Source: Streptomyces adelaidensis (GTDB taxonomy: Bacteria > Actinomycetota > Actinomycetes > Streptomycetales > Streptomycetaceae). From it: a stretch of 59,477 nucleotides of DNA. Made by a program: the position numbers and the translations under genes. Shown here piece after piece: positions 46,087-55,585 of the stretch. The notes below the pieces were generated by a model. That model saw only the letters and a program-made list of their open reading frames with translations. It did not search any database and was not told the DNA's origin. The stretch covers positions 1-59,477 of the forward strand of contig NZ_JAEMUX010000054.1 in assembly GCF_016598475.1 (NCBI RefSeq), read 5' to 3'. The first letter of the stretch is position 1. Every line of letters starts with the position of its first letter.

Positions 46087-47740
46087 ACGGGAGCCTTCGT
46101 GTGACGGAATGGAGTGCGGATGCGAAGCCGCAGGCCCCCAGGGCCCGTGCCAGCGCGACGAAGACGACGGACACCACCGCGGATCCCACGGCGAGCCCGA
46201 GTACGGGTGTGTCCAGGCGGCTCGCGCAGAACAGTCCGACGGCGGCGGCGACCACGGCCGCCCGCACCGGCCTGCTCATCTCGGCCACCACCTGCCGGAC
46301 GTGGATCGGTACCCCGCGCCCGCCGATGCCGTACAGCAGGAGCAGGGCCGTCACGGTGATCCCGGCGGCGTTGGCGGCGGCGATCCCGAGCACGCCCCAG
46401 CCGCCGACGGTGACGGCGCCGATGCAGGAGGTCACGAAGATCCCGGTGGCCATGGCGGCGAGCGGGTACCAGCTGGGTCGCCGGGTCGAGAAGTACGAAC
46501 GGACCAGCGCGCCCACCATCGCGTGGCCCAGCAGCCCGAGGGCGTACACGCGCATCACGGCGGCCGTGGCGGCGGTGTCCTCGGGGGTGAACGCGCCGCG
46601 CTGGAAGAGGAGCTCGGTGATCTGCGGCGCGCAGGCGACGATCACCGCCGCGCCGAGCAGCACGATGCAGGAGACCAGCGCCAGGTCCTTCTGCACCCGG
46701 CTGCGGGCCAGCTCGGTGTCGCCCTGGGCCAACGCCTGCGCCACCACCGGGAAGGTGACGGTGCACAGCATCAGCGAGAACGTCATGGGGATCTGCGCCA
46801 CCTTCTGCGCGTAGTTGAGGTGCGAGATGGCCCCGGCCGGGAGTGTGGAGCCGAGGAAGCGCTCGATGAGTACCTGGGACTGACGGCACAGTCCGAAGAG
46901 GAGAACGGTGCTGACGAGCGCGAGATCCATCGGACGCGCCGGCTCCGCCAGCTCCGCCACCGTGGCCGACTTCCGTCTCAACTCACGTACCAGGAACGGC
47001 AGTTGGGACAGGACCATCAGCCCGCCCCCCACCGCGACCCCGATCGCCGCCGCGCGCACCCCCCAGCGCCCGCCCAGGACGAACATCGCCGCGATGATCC
47101 CGGTGTTGTACGCCACGTAGATCGCGGCGGGTGCCACGAACCGGCGGTGGGCCCGCAGCGCCGCGCTGCAGTACCCGGCGAGCCCGAAGGTGAACACACA
47201 GGTCGCCGTCAGCCGGGCGCAGTCCACCGCGAGCCCCGGATCGGGCAGTCCGGGCGCGAGCACCTTCACCAGGTAGGGCGCCCCGGCGATCAGCAGCGCG
47301 GCCGCCGCCATGAAGGCGAGCGACAGCCGGGGCAGCGTGGTGGCGACCAGCGCGCGGACCGGATCGCCGGGGGCGCCCTGCGCACGGCGGGCCACGGCCA
47401 CGCTGATCATCGGCACCAGCACGATGGCCAGGCCGTCCTCGATGAGCAGCGTCGCCGCGAACTCCGGCACGGTCCAGGCGACCAGGAAGGCGTCCGTCTC
47501 GGGTCCGGCTCCGAACAGGTACGACAGCGCCTGGTCGCGGCCGAGGCCCAGCAGCGACCCGACGGCCGTGAGCACGGCCGTGACGAGGGTCGCCCTGGCG
47601 AGGAACCGGCCGGTCGGCGGGGCGACATCAGTGGGCTCGGCAGCGGCCCGGGCGGCGGGTACGGGCGTGGGTGCGGGCGTGGGTACGGGCCCCGGTGCCG
47701 CCGGGGCTCCGTCGGTCGTCCCAGGAGGCGTCACCGTCAT
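46070..47740 (-). CDS. MurJ/MviN-like lipid-linked oligosaccharide flippase
   Basis: 556 residues from ATG 47738-47740, overlapping the preceding stop (ATGA). A Pro/Ala-rich cytoplasmic N-terminus of about 45 residues precedes about fourteen membrane helices of the MOP superfamily: GLGRDQALSYLFGAGPETDA, LIEDGLAIVLVPMISVA, SRVQKDLALVSC and LLFQRGAFTPEDTAAT are MurJ-type motifs. In this locus it most likely flips the polyprenyl-linked repeat unit, replacing Wzx. Confidence 0.9.
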   Translation of the reverse strand: MTVTPPGTTDGAPAAPGPVPTPAPTPVPAARAAAEPTDVAPPTGRFLARATLVTAVLTAVGSLLGLGRDQALSYLFGAGPETDAFLVAWTVPEFAATLLIEDGLAIVLVPMISVAVARRAQGAPGDPVRALVATTLPRLSLAFMAAAALLIAGAPYLVKVLAPGLPDPGLAVDCARLTATCVFTFGLAGYCSAALRAHRRFVAPAAIYVAYNTGIIAAMFVLGGRWGVRAAAIGVAVGGGLMVLSQLPFLVRELRRKSATVAELAEPARPMDLALVSTVLLFGLCRQSQVLIERFLGSTLPAGAISHLNYAQKVAQIPMTFSLMLCTVTFPVVAQALAQGDTELARSRVQKDLALVSCIVLLGAAVIVACAPQITELLFQRGAFTPEDTAATAAVMRVYALGLLGHAMVGALVRSYFSTRRPSWYPLAAMATGIFVTSCIGAVTVGGWGVLGIAAANAAGITVTALLLLYGIGGRGVPIHVRQVVAEMSRPVRAAVVAAAVGLFCASRLDTPVLGLAVGSAVVSVVFVALARALGACGFASALHSVTRRLPYVRNR

Positions 47741-49119
47741 CGCGCTCCCGCCCCCTCCGGTGCGGTGACCCCGGCACGCTCCTCGGCGGACGCCCGGGAG
47801 GAGGACGTGGTGTCCGCCAGGGCCCACCAGGCCACCAGCCCGAAGGCCACGGCGGTCAGCACGGTCGAGGGCCCGCCGATGTCGGCGTACACGAAGTCGA
47901 CCAGCACCCACACGAGCACCCCGCACGCGACGAGCCCGCAGTCGAGTCCACGGGGGCGACGGGCGGGCCCCCCAGGTCCACGGGCGGGCCCGCCCGGCTC
48001 ACGTCGTACCCGCACCAGCCCCCGCGCCGCGCAGACCAGCAGCGCCAGCCAGCTCCCCACCAGGGTCACCAGTCCGACGAGCCCCTGCTCGCTCAGCACG
48101 AGGAGGTACATGTTGTGCGGCGACAGCAGGGGCTGCTTGCGGTAGGCGGTTCCGGCGCCCGCGATGTCGCTCCCGGACGACAGCGCCAGCGAGGCGCGCC
48201 CGTCCCGGTACTCGGCGAAACCCTTCAACCCCACGCCGGTCAGCGGCTGTTCGCGCCACATGTCGACGGCCGCCGCCCACATCGTGTACCGGTCGGTGAC
48301 CGACTGGTCGGGGGCGTCCGTGACCTGGGTGATGCTGCTGATCCGCTCCTGGAACATCGCGGAGCCGATGCCGAGCCCGCCCACGAGGACCACCCCCGCG
48401 GCGGCCACCGCCGCGAACACCGTGACCGCCCGCCGCAGCCCTGCCAGTACCACCTGGAGCCCACATGCCGCCGCCGTGGCGATCCACGCACCCCGGCTGA
48501 ACGACACCGCGAGCGGCACCACCAGCACGACCGCGCAGAGCACGGCCGCCGCCCGCTGCCCGGCGGCGGGCGGCCCGAGCGCCAGCCCCACCGCGCACAC
48601 CAGCCCCAACGAGACGACCGTCGCCATCCCCATGACGTCCGTCGGCCCGAAGGTCCCCACCGCCCGGATGTCCTCACCCACGTACGAGGCCCCGGTCCCG
48701 GTGACGTACTGGTACACGCCCACGGCCCCCTGCCACAGCGCCAGCCCGACGAACGCCCAGGCCAGCACCCGGAAGTCCGCCCGGCTCCGCACACTCAGCA
48801 GCACCGCCGCCGGTACGAGTACGAAGATCTGCAGATACCGGGTGAGCCCGGAGATCCCGGCCTCCGGCGAGGTCGCCCCGGCCGCCGCCAGGGCGAGCCC
48901 CACGACGGGCAGCCCCAGCACCACGGCGGCCGTCCGGGACAGCGGGCGCCGCCGATCCCGTACAAGACGGATCCCGCACCACAGCACGAGCAGCCCGGAG
49001 ACGGCGTCGGCCGCGTTCGCCCCGTCCTTGTCACCGGGGAGGACGGGCAGCGCCAGCATGGCGATCACCGCCAGCACCGGCAAAACGGACGAGGCGGCCC
49101 TGGCACCCAGCCGGGTCAC
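47737..49119 (-). CDS. O-antigen ligase/polymerase-like membrane protein
   Basis: 460 residues with about ten to twelve membrane segments and one large external loop containing the Wzy/WaaL-type motif region (TGVGLKGFAEY...LSPHNMYLLVLSEQGLVG, where H in SPHN is the conserved residue). It probably polymerises or transfers the repeat unit outside the membrane. The start lies 3 bases after the sugar transferase stop. Confidence 0.88.
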   Translation of the reverse strand: MTRLGARAASSVLPVLAVIAMLALPVLPGDKDGANAADAVSGLLVLWCGIRLVRDRRRPLSRTAAVVLGLPVVGLALAAAGATSPEAGISGLTRYLQIFVLVPAAVLLSVRSRADFRVLAWAFVGLALWQGAVGVYQYVTGTGASYVGEDIRAVGTFGPTDVMGMATVVSLGLVCAVGLALGPPAAGQRAAAVLCAVVLVVPLAVSFSRGAWIATAAACGLQVVLAGLRRAVTVFAAVAAAGVVLVGGLGIGSAMFQERISSITQVTDAPDQSVTDRYTMWAAAVDMWREQPLTGVGLKGFAEYRDGRASLALSSGSDIAGAGTAYRKQPLLSPHNMYLLVLSEQGLVGLVTLVGSWLALLVCAARGLVRVRREPGGPARGPGGPARRPRGLDCGLVACGVLVWVLVDFVYADIGGPSTVLTAVAFGLVAWWALADTTSSSRASAEERAGVTAPEGAGAR

Positions 49120-49122
49120 GGC

Positions 49123-50559
49123 TCAACTCCCCGTGGGCCGGACGAGCGCGGCCGCCGTGCGCAGCAGGACGCAGACGTCCTGCCACAGCGACCAGTCGTC
49201 GATGTACGCGTTGTCGAAGCGGGCACGGTCCTCGATCGAGGTGTCGCCGCGCAGCCCGTGGATCTGGGCGAGGCCGGTAATGCCGGTCCGCATCCGATGG
49301 CGGTCTGCGTAGCCGGGGTACGTCTGGCTGAACTTCCCGACGAAGTAAGGCCGTTCCGGGCGAGGTCCGACCAGACTCATGTCGCCGCGCACCACGTTCC
49401 ACAGCTGGAGCAGCTCGTCCAGCGAGGTGCGTCGCAGGAAGCGGCAGAACCAGCGCATCTCCTGCTCGTTCGCCACGCTCCACCGGGTCGCGGCCTCGTG
49501 CGCGTCGGCCGGGCGGTGCGTGCGGAACTTCAGCAGCGTGAACGGCCGCCCGCCCCTGCCGATCCGCTCCTGCCGGAACACCACCCCGGGCCCGTCGCAC
49601 AGCCGCAGCACCACTGCGGTGGCCATCAGCAGCGGACTGACCACGAGCAGGAGGGTCCCGGAGACGGCGATGTCCAACGCCCGCTTACCAACGCCCTCGT
49701 GACGTTCCGTCAATTTCAGGCGACGGCACGGGAACCCGGCGAGACGCTCACCGCTCCGGTCGTACGACGGCGACTCCGCGTCCACCTGCCACAGCGCGCA
49801 GCCCGCCTCGGCCAACGCCCTCAGCAGCGGTCCGCGTTCGGTGCGGGAGCCCACGACGAGGACGGTCTGGACGCCGTTCTGGACGATCGCCCGCCGCACC
49901 TCCTCGTCCGTGCTCAGCACCGGCAGGCCCTCACCCCCGGCCGCCTGGTCGGCGACCACGCCCACGGGCCGAAGTCCGCACCCCGGGCGCCGAAGGAACG
50001 CGGCGGCCACGCGCTGCGCGGTCGCCGCAGGACCGACCACCAGGGCGGCACCCGGCCTGCGGACGAGCGCCCGGCGCCGCTGCCAGTGCACCGTGCCCCG
50101 GCCCGCGCAGCTCGCCGCCGACTGCAGGACGCAGCCGAGGGCCAGGGCGCCGACGGACAGGGAGTGGGCCGGGGAGTAGGCCGCGACCGCCGCCGCGAGC
50201 ACGCACCAGCAGACGCCGATCCGCACGCAGACGGCGGGCAGCTCGTCCAGCACGGCAGGCACAGCGGGCGGCCGGTACAGCCGGGCCCGCGCGTTGAGGC
50301 ACACGACGGCCAGCAGCAACCCGGCGACCAGCAGCGGGTGCCCCGGTGTCCGGGCGTCGGTGAGCACCTGCGCGACGAGGAGCGCCGCGCCCGCGTCCAC
50401 CGTGAGCAGCGCGAGCCACGAGGAGTGCCGCCGTATGGCGGGCCGCGCGGCCGGGAACCCGGAGCCGCTTGCCCCGCGTGGAGCGATGACCGAGACGCTT
50501 GAGATTCCGTACTCCGGTGGCTGTCCGCCGGCGGAGGGAACGGTGCTTTCCGCAGTCAC
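49123..50559 (-). CDS. Polyprenyl-phosphate sugar-1-phosphate transferase
   Basis: 478 residues from GTG 50557-50559, overlapping the upstream stop (GTGA). N-terminal membrane helices and a CoA-binding-like middle (VLVVGSRTERGPLL) precede the catalytic domain: GKRALDIAVSGTLLLVVSPL, VVFRQERIGRGGRPFTLLKF, RRTSLDELLQLWNVVRGDMS and LVGPRPERPYFV. It starts repeat-unit synthesis by placing a sugar phosphate on undecaprenyl phosphate. It marks this locus as Wzx/Wzy-type. Confidence 0.92.
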   Translation of the reverse strand: MTAESTVPSAGGQPPEYGISSVSVIAPRGASGSGFPAARPAIRRHSSWLALLTVDAGAALLVAQVLTDARTPGHPLLVAGLLLAVVCLNARARLYRPPAVPAVLDELPAVCVRIGVCWCVLAAAVAAYSPAHSLSVGALALGCVLQSAASCAGRGTVHWQRRRALVRRPGAALVVGPAATAQRVAAAFLRRPGCGLRPVGVVADQAAGGEGLPVLSTDEEVRRAIVQNGVQTVLVVGSRTERGPLLRALAEAGCALWQVDAESPSYDRSGERLAGFPCRRLKLTERHEGVGKRALDIAVSGTLLLVVSPLLMATAVVLRLCDGPGVVFRQERIGRGGRPFTLLKFRTHRPADAHEAATRWSVANEQEMRWFCRFLRRTSLDELLQLWNVVRGDMSLVGPRPERPYFVGKFSQTYPGYADRHRMRTGITGLAQIHGLRGDTSIEDRARFDNAYIDDWSLWQDVCVLLRTAAALVRPTGS

Positions 50560-51836
50560 GTGAGGATGGACTTCCTGTACTCGGTGGGTTCCCCGCACGG
50601 GGCGTGCCCGACGGACGCGGAGCCAGGTGCGCGACCGTCGCTCGACGCGACCTCGCCTCTCGCACCGCTTCCGTCGGCCAGCAGTTCGCGGTACACGTCC
50701 GCCACGGCTCCAGCCGTGTGCCGCACGTCGTGGGTGGCCAGGACATGGTGGCGCCCTTGATGGCCGAGCGACTCGCGCCGCGATGGATCGCGCAGCAACC
50801 CGGTGATCGTGCGGGCAAGAGCCGCCGGATCCTCCGGGGGCACGGGTTCCTGACCCGGCGGCAGACTCTCGCGGGCGCCGTCCACGTCCGTGATCACGAC
50901 CGGCCGCCCGCAGGCCATGGCTTCCAGCGGCGCCAGCGCCATGCCCTCCCAGCGGGACGGCAGGACGACGAGATCAGCGGCCTGGTACCAGGGCACGGCA
51001 TCGGCGGCGGCCCCGGCGAACAGCACCCCGTCGGGCGCGAGCCCCCGCAGCGCCGGAGCGTCCGGCCCGTCGCCGACCAGCACGAGCCGGGCCCCCGGTA
51101 CCTGCCGGACCACCGCGCTCCACGCCGCCAGCAGGATGTCCTGCCCCTTCTGCCGGCACAGCCGCCCCACACACACGACCAGCGGAGCATCGGCACCGAG
51201 ACCGGCGAGCAGCGGAATCCCGGCTCGTACGACGCCGGGAGCCGCCGGCTGGAAGCGTCCCGGATCGACTCCGTTGGCGACCACCCGCCACCGGGCCCGC
51301 ACCCCCGCACGTTCCCCGGTGACCCGTTCGGCCTCGCTCACGCAGACCACGCGGTCGGCCCAACGAGCGCCCCACCGCTCCCACTTCAGGGCGAGCGAGG
51401 CAGTGACCCCGCCGACCGCCTCGAACGACCAGGCGTGCGGCTGGAACACGGTCGGAATCCGCCCGCGTACAGCGAGCCGCGCGGCCAGCCCGGCCTTGGC
51501 GCTGTGTGCGTGGACCAGGTCGGGCCGCACGTCGGCGAGGACGCGCCGCAGGTGTCGTACCTCCTGGAGGAGCGTGGGCCCCGGCGAACGCGTCGCGTGC
51601 CAGTGCCGTACGTTCCCGCCGAGCGCCCGGAGGGCGGGTGCCAGAACACCGCCGGGGCAGGCGACGGTGACGTGCAGTCCCTCGGCGAGCTGTGCCCGCA
51701 TCAGGTCCGTCACGACTCGGGCCACCCCGCCGTCCACGGGCTGGGTGATGTGCAGGATGTGCGACGGAGGGTCCATCGGTGACAGGTGCATGGGAGTTCC
51801 TTGCGCACGGGCACGGCCCGGGTCGGTGTGCGTCAT
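50556..51836 (-). CDS. GT4-family glycosyltransferase
   Basis: 426 residues; the ATG at 51836 overlaps the preceding stop (ATGA), which supports this start over internal ATGs. GT-B fold with ITQPVDGGVARVVTDLM, VVANGVDPGRFQP, VCVGRLCRQKGQDILLAAW and the E-x7-E motif PSRWEGMALAPLEAMACG. It transfers a sugar during repeat-unit assembly. The C-terminal 40 residues are low in conservation. Confidence 0.92.
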   Translation of the reverse strand: MTHTDPGRARAQGTPMHLSPMDPPSHILHITQPVDGGVARVVTDLMRAQLAEGLHVTVACPGGVLAPALRALGGNVRHWHATRSPGPTLLQEVRHLRRVLADVRPDLVHAHSAKAGLAARLAVRGRIPTVFQPHAWSFEAVGGVTASLALKWERWGARWADRVVCVSEAERVTGERAGVRARWRVVANGVDPGRFQPAAPGVVRAGIPLLAGLGADAPLVVCVGRLCRQKGQDILLAAWSAVVRQVPGARLVLVGDGPDAPALRGLAPDGVLFAGAAADAVPWYQAADLVVLPSRWEGMALAPLEAMACGRPVVITDVDGARESLPPGQEPVPPEDPAALARTITGLLRDPSRRESLGHQGRHHVLATHDVRHTAGAVADVYRELLADGSGARGEVASSDGRAPGSASVGHAPCGEPTEYRKSILT

Positions 51837-52936
51837 GACTTGGCGTCCACGGCGACGAAGAGCACTCCGACCCAGGCGGCGTCCCGCTGCGAGGCGATCC
51901 GGAACGTCAACTGGTCCCCGCCGGGCCGGACCTCCTCGCTCAGATCGAGGACGTCGGAGTCGTAGCCGAGCGTGTTCGGATAGTCGGGCGAACGATCCGG
52001 TCCGGTCGAACCCGGCTCGCTGATCGTCGAGTTCAGGACATCGTCCTGGGGGTTGTCCGCGTCGCCCAGCGCGATCGGCTCCCCGCGACCGGTGGAAACG
52101 GTGAGCGCGTCACCGCGCGTGCCGCGGTCCCCGTTGTAGGCGACCAGACCGACCCGCCCGCCCGCGCCCTTGGGGAACGCCATGTCGGACAGCCCGACCA
52201 CCTGGTCCCGGCCGGCCGCGAGCGCGTCGAAGCCGTCCCACAGCACCAGGTGCCGCAGCGGCTCCGACTTCTTCTCGTACGCCACCACCAGCGTCCAACC
52301 GCCCCAGGCACCGGCGGCCGAGTGACCCTTCGCCACATTGACCTGCGCCACGGTGTAGAGCCCCGGGCCGGTCGACCGCACCAGCCTCGTGACGTCCGCC
52401 GAGGCCTGGAAAGCGTCCGCGCCGCGCGCCACGCTGTGCCCGACCACCGTGTCCGCGAGCACCTCCTTGTACGCGCCGCCGGGCTCCGCGATCAGCACCC
52501 GCCCGTTCTCCTCCGGTGGCTTCTGTTCCCCCACACGCAGGTTGCCGCCCCAGTACAGACGGGCGTACGTCACCCGCGCCCCCTGCGGCAGACGGACCTC
52601 GCCATGGCTGGAGTTGTAGGTGTTCGGGTCGCTGTCCACGTCGATGTAGAACATGTCGAAGTCGCCGTTCGCCGCCGTACCGCCGCCGCGCGCGTCCGGG
52701 CACGACGGCGCGTCCGCATGCGGCATGGCCGTACGGCAGGTGATGGACGAGTTGGCGGCGCGGACGATCCCTCCGTGTTGAACCGCGCGGTGGCGCTGCT
52801 GGAAGGCGAGGCTCGCCGCCTCGGCCGTCGGCGCGGTCGACGTGGCCGTCGCGGCGGTGCTGGGCGTCCAGAGGGGAGCGAGAGCACAGCAGCCCACGAT
52901 GGCGCGGCGCAGCAAGAGACCCGGGTTTTGGCGCAT
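51833..52936 (-). CDS. Secreted DUF3344 protein
   Basis: 367 residues from ATG 52934-52936. A signal peptide (LLRRAIVGCCALAPLWTPST) precedes a predicted beta-rich extracellular domain with ARLYWGGNLRVGEQKPPE, WGGWTLVVAYEKKSEPLRHL and DVLDLSEEVRPGGDQLTFRI, characteristic of DUF3344. Function is unknown; DUF3344 proteins occur with surface or spore structures in Streptomyces. It is the first gene of the leftward exopolysaccharide operon and divergent from the third chaplin gene. Confidence 0.85.
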   Translation of the reverse strand: MRQNPGLLLRRAIVGCCALAPLWTPSTAATATSTAPTAEAASLAFQQRHRAVQHGGIVRAANSSITCRTAMPHADAPSCPDARGGGTAANGDFDMFYIDVDSDPNTYNSSHGEVRLPQGARVTYARLYWGGNLRVGEQKPPEENGRVLIAEPGGAYKEVLADTVVGHSVARGADAFQASADVTRLVRSTGPGLYTVAQVNVAKGHSAAGAWGGWTLVVAYEKKSEPLRHLVLWDGFDALAAGRDQVVGLSDMAFPKGAGGRVGLVAYNGDRGTRGDALTVSTGRGEPIALGDADNPQDDVLNSTISEPGSTGPDRSPDYPNTLGYDSDVLDLSEEVRPGGDQLTFRIASQRDAAWVGVLFVAVDAKS

Positions 52937-53196
52937 GACCGGCGGTGCCCTTTCGGGATGCTCGTTGGCCGAGGGGCGTCCCCGACCGGTGCACAGCGGC
53001 CTGCGCCGCGGAGAGCCGCAACCGTATCCGTCAATACGCCTATATCGGTGAAACCAGACATGCGTGTCGAAATCATGAAACCGTGCGCTTCGCGGATCAC
53101 CCTTTCGGCGGCGCAACCACCGTGCGTGGCACGCGTTGATCGGGCGTCGGGCGCAGTGCCCGGATTTACCGCGTCACTACCAAGGAGCACTTCTCC

Positions 53197-53442
53197 ATGT
53201 CGCGTATCGCGAAGGGCCTGGCCCTGACCTCCGTTGCCGCCGCCACCGCTGTGGCGGGCGCCGCCGGCGTCGCCGCTGCCGACAGCGGCGCGAAGGGTGT
53301 CGCCGCGCACTCTCCGGGTGTTCTGTCGGGCAACGTCGTCCAGGTCCCGGTCCACGTCCCGGTCAACGTCTGCGGGAACACCGTCAACATCCTCATCGGT
53401 GTGTTGAACCCCGCGTTCGGCAACACGTGCGTCAACCGCTGA
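53197..53442 (+). CDS. Short chaplin
   Basis: 81 residues; the ATG has AAGGAG upstream. A signal peptide ends VAAADSG. The mature domain starts SGAKGVAAHSPGVLSGNVVQ and has two cysteines (NVCGNTV, NTCVNR). One residue is inserted relative to chpH (NILIGVLNPAF). It belongs with the surface amyloid proteins; which S. coelicolor chaplin it equals cannot be decided here. It lies on the other side of the exopolysaccharide locus from chpH-chpC. Confidence 0.92.
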   Translation: MSRIAKGLALTSVAAATAVAGAAGVAAADSGAKGVAAHSPGVLSGNVVQVPVHVPVNVCGNTVNILIGVLNPAFGNTCVNR

Positions 53443-53461
53443 CGTAGTCGCGCACCGTTCC

Positions 53462-53494
53462 CCGGCCGCCCTTCCCGAGTGGGAGGGCGGCCGG
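53462..53494 (+). terminator. Terminator after the third chaplin gene
   Basis: ccggccgcccttccc pairs with gggagggcggccgg (one bulged base) around gagt, 19 bases after the stop. Confidence 0.8.
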
Positions 53495-53672
53495 TCTGCG
53501 TTGCCCCGAATGGAGGGAGGTGCGCGGAGCCCCCCGCGCGTGCGTCTCACCAGCGGCGACGTCGGTGATACGACGACGGACCGCTACGCATGGCGACTGA
53601 GCGGTTGCAGATGGTGAAGGCAGATTTCACGGTGAGTACAAGATCTGTCGCACCGATCGAAGGGAATACCCC

Positions 53673-54518
53673 ATGCGTGCTCTGCCCGCCCGGCGCCTCG
53701 CGTCCTCCGCCCTCTGTGCCACGCTCGTGCTCGGGATCACCGCCCCCGCCGCGCTGGCGGCCGACAGTGACTCGAACCGTGTCCGCACCAAGGTGACGGC
53801 ACCCGTCCCCGCCGCGGATGCGCTCATGACGCAAGTCAAGTCGCTCAATGGCCTCGCCGACGTCCTGAAGCCGGTCACCGCTCTGCTCGACTCCGTGCTC
53901 AAGGCGGACAACGGCCAGCTCTCCGCCGAGCGGGCGGCCGAACTCGGCGACGACGTCAAGAAGTCGCTCGCCGAGTTCACCGCTGTGGCTCCGGTGACCC
54001 CGCCGGCCACGCCCGCCAAGCCGCCGGCGGCCGCTCCCTCTACGGCGCCCGCCAAGCCGCCGGCGGCCGCTCCCTCTACGGCGCCCGCCAAGCCCGCGGC
54101 GCCCGCCAAGCCCGCGGCGCCCGCCAAGCCCGCCAAGCCCGCCAAGCCCGCCGAGCCCGCCGAGCCCGCCAAGTCTGAGGCCCCCGCCAAGCCCGCCAAG
54201 CCCGCAGCGTCGACGGCGCCGCGGCTCCCGTCCGCACCCTCGTCGCCGGTGCAGGGCGGAAGCGTCGCGTATGGCAGGCCCATGGTCCCGATCGACCTCA
54301 AGCGTGACGCGCTGGCCGACCTCCAGAAGCAGGTTGACGCCCTGCTCAAGGCGGCCACCTCCGATGACCGCGCACAGGTGGCGCCTGCGGCCAGAGCCGT
54401 GCTGGCCGGCACGGTCAACGTGGTGACCGCCAGCCTGGTCGGCGGCGGCCTGCCGAAGGCGAACCTGCCCGGTCTGCCCCCGCTGAACCCGCCGACCGGC
54501 GATCTGCGCCCGTCCTGA
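53673..54518 (+). CDS. Secreted Pro/Ala/Lys-rich protein of unknown function
   Basis: 281 residues with a clear signal peptide (LASSALCATLVLGITAPAALA). An N-terminal helical part (about 45-105) and a C-terminal helical part (about 215-255, DLKRDALADLQKQVDALLKA) flank a 75-residue PAK-type linker. The linker includes a perfect 36-bp duplication coding PPAAAPSTAPAK at about 54012-54083. The linker resembles cell-wall-spanning regions. No known domain is recognised. It stands alone, with RBS gaaggga. Confidence 0.85.
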   Translation: MRALPARRLASSALCATLVLGITAPAALAADSDSNRVRTKVTAPVPAADALMTQVKSLNGLADVLKPVTALLDSVLKADNGQLSAERAAELGDDVKKSLAEFTAVAPVTPPATPAKPPAAAPSTAPAKPPAAAPSTAPAKPAAPAKPAAPAKPAKPAKPAEPAEPAKSEAPAKPAKPAASTAPRLPSAPSSPVQGGSVAYGRPMVPIDLKRDALADLQKQVDALLKAATSDDRAQVAPAARAVLAGTVNVVTASLVGGGLPKANLPGLPPLNPPTGDLRPS

Positions 54519-54855
54519 CGGCCGGCCACGATCGCCCTCTCCGGACCGGGGAACGGTGCCTGAGGTGAAGCAGGCGCCGCCCCGCCGTCGGGCCGGCCTT
54601 CCCCAAACTCTGCTCGACCAGCGGAGAGCTCATGGTCGGCCCGACGGCTATTTCGTGCCCCTCGACTTACCCGTACGGACTTATATGAGAATGCGACACG
54701 CTGTTCACGCGGGTGAGTTGCGAAATTTTCATCCCCGCGGGGTTTCCGAGGCGGCCGGGTCTCGTTGGACAGGCGGCAGGGGGAGGCCAGGTGTTCCCCT
54801 GCCTGTGGAATGAGAATTCCCCCTGGTGGCATGAGTCGCCGAAGAAAGGAACACG
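54519..54855. other. Spacer without a gene
   Basis: No ORF with coding character is seen. The part from 54650 to 54740 is AT-richer (cttatatgagaatgcg) and likely holds the promoter of the small secreted protein; I cannot assign -35/-10 boxes with confidence. Confidence 0.5.
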
Positions 54856-55146
54856 ATGAAGTCGCTGAAGGCTGCCGCTGTCGTTGCCGGGTCCATGGTC
54901 ATCGCTGGTGCTGCCGTGCCGGCCCATGCCCACAACGCCGCGGATCTCGCGCCCCCCAGCCTCACCGGCGCCATGGGCACCGTCACCAAGAGTTCCCTCG
55001 ATGTCGTTCCCATGCGGCAGCAGTCGAACTCGCTCGATACCGAGAACAAGGACTCCGTGCTCAACACCGTGAAGGGCACGACAACGGCACTCAACTCGCG
55101 CGGCGGCCCCACCCGGCTCCTCGGCGGCCTTCCCCTCCAGCGCTGA
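54856..55146 (+). CDS. Small secreted protein of unknown function
   Basis: 96 residues; the ATG has aaAGGA 6 bases upstream. A signal peptide (LKAAAVVAGSMVIAGAAVPA) ends AHA|H. The mature part of about 70 residues is polar, with no cysteine, and ends RLLGGLPLQR. Patterns like SLDTENKDSVLNTVKG suggest a helix. No family is recognised. It could belong to the developmental surface proteins nearby, by location only. Confidence 0.8.
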   Translation: MKSLKAAAVVAGSMVIAGAAVPAHAHNAADLAPPSLTGAMGTVTKSSLDVVPMRQQSNSLDTENKDSVLNTVKGTTTALNSRGGPTRLLGGLPLQR

Positions 55147-55408
55147 TCGTTTTGTGAAACAGCCGCGCGGACTGGTTATCCGGACAGTCGTGCGCGAGTG
55201 AGCGACCTCGCACGCAGACCAGTTCCGCGCGTACGAAAAAGTCAGGGCCGATTCCGCAGTGGCGCGGAGTCGGCCCTCCGTGCTGCGCGGACCGTATATC
55301 CGCAACCGCGTTCGGCGTGCATTCCTTATTTGTGTGACAACCCCTGGATATCGCCGGGTGTGAGAAAACGCGGCGGGTAGCCTCCGAGGGCGCGGATATG
55401 ATTGCGCG

Positions 55409-55585
55409 GTGACCTCAATTCTCACTCAAACGCGCCCTTTCCGTCTCGGCGACCTCGGCACGCTCGTCGTCGCGTCCTGGAGCGGCGAAGCCCCCGACGG
55501 CGACACGACCCGCCCTCCCGGCAACGCACGGACGTCGACCGGTACGGCGCACGTCCTCCTGACGGCCCGCAGCCTGCGTGCCTGA
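55409..55585 (+). CDS. 58-codon ORF coupled to the VKOR gene
   Basis: GTG 55409 opens a frame (VTSILTQTRPFRLGDLGTLV..., ending LLTARSLRA) whose TGA at 55583-55585 overlaps the ATG of the VKOR gene (TGATG). The overlap suggests translational coupling and is the main reason to consider it real. It has one Trp, no cysteine, no signal peptide and no known family. It may be only a coupling leader peptide. Confidence 0.45.
   Translation: MTSILTQTRPFRLGDLGTLVVASWSGEAPDGDTTRPPGNARTSTGTAHVLLTARSLRA

Noticed and set aside
47671..50502. 943-codon open frame on the plus strand
   Set aside because: It is the antisense of the ligase and sugar transferase genes; low complexity and no motifs.
53673..54518. 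Chaplin or rodlin identity for the PAK-rich secreted protein
   Set aside because: No chaplin SPGVLSGN motif or rodlin pattern is present.
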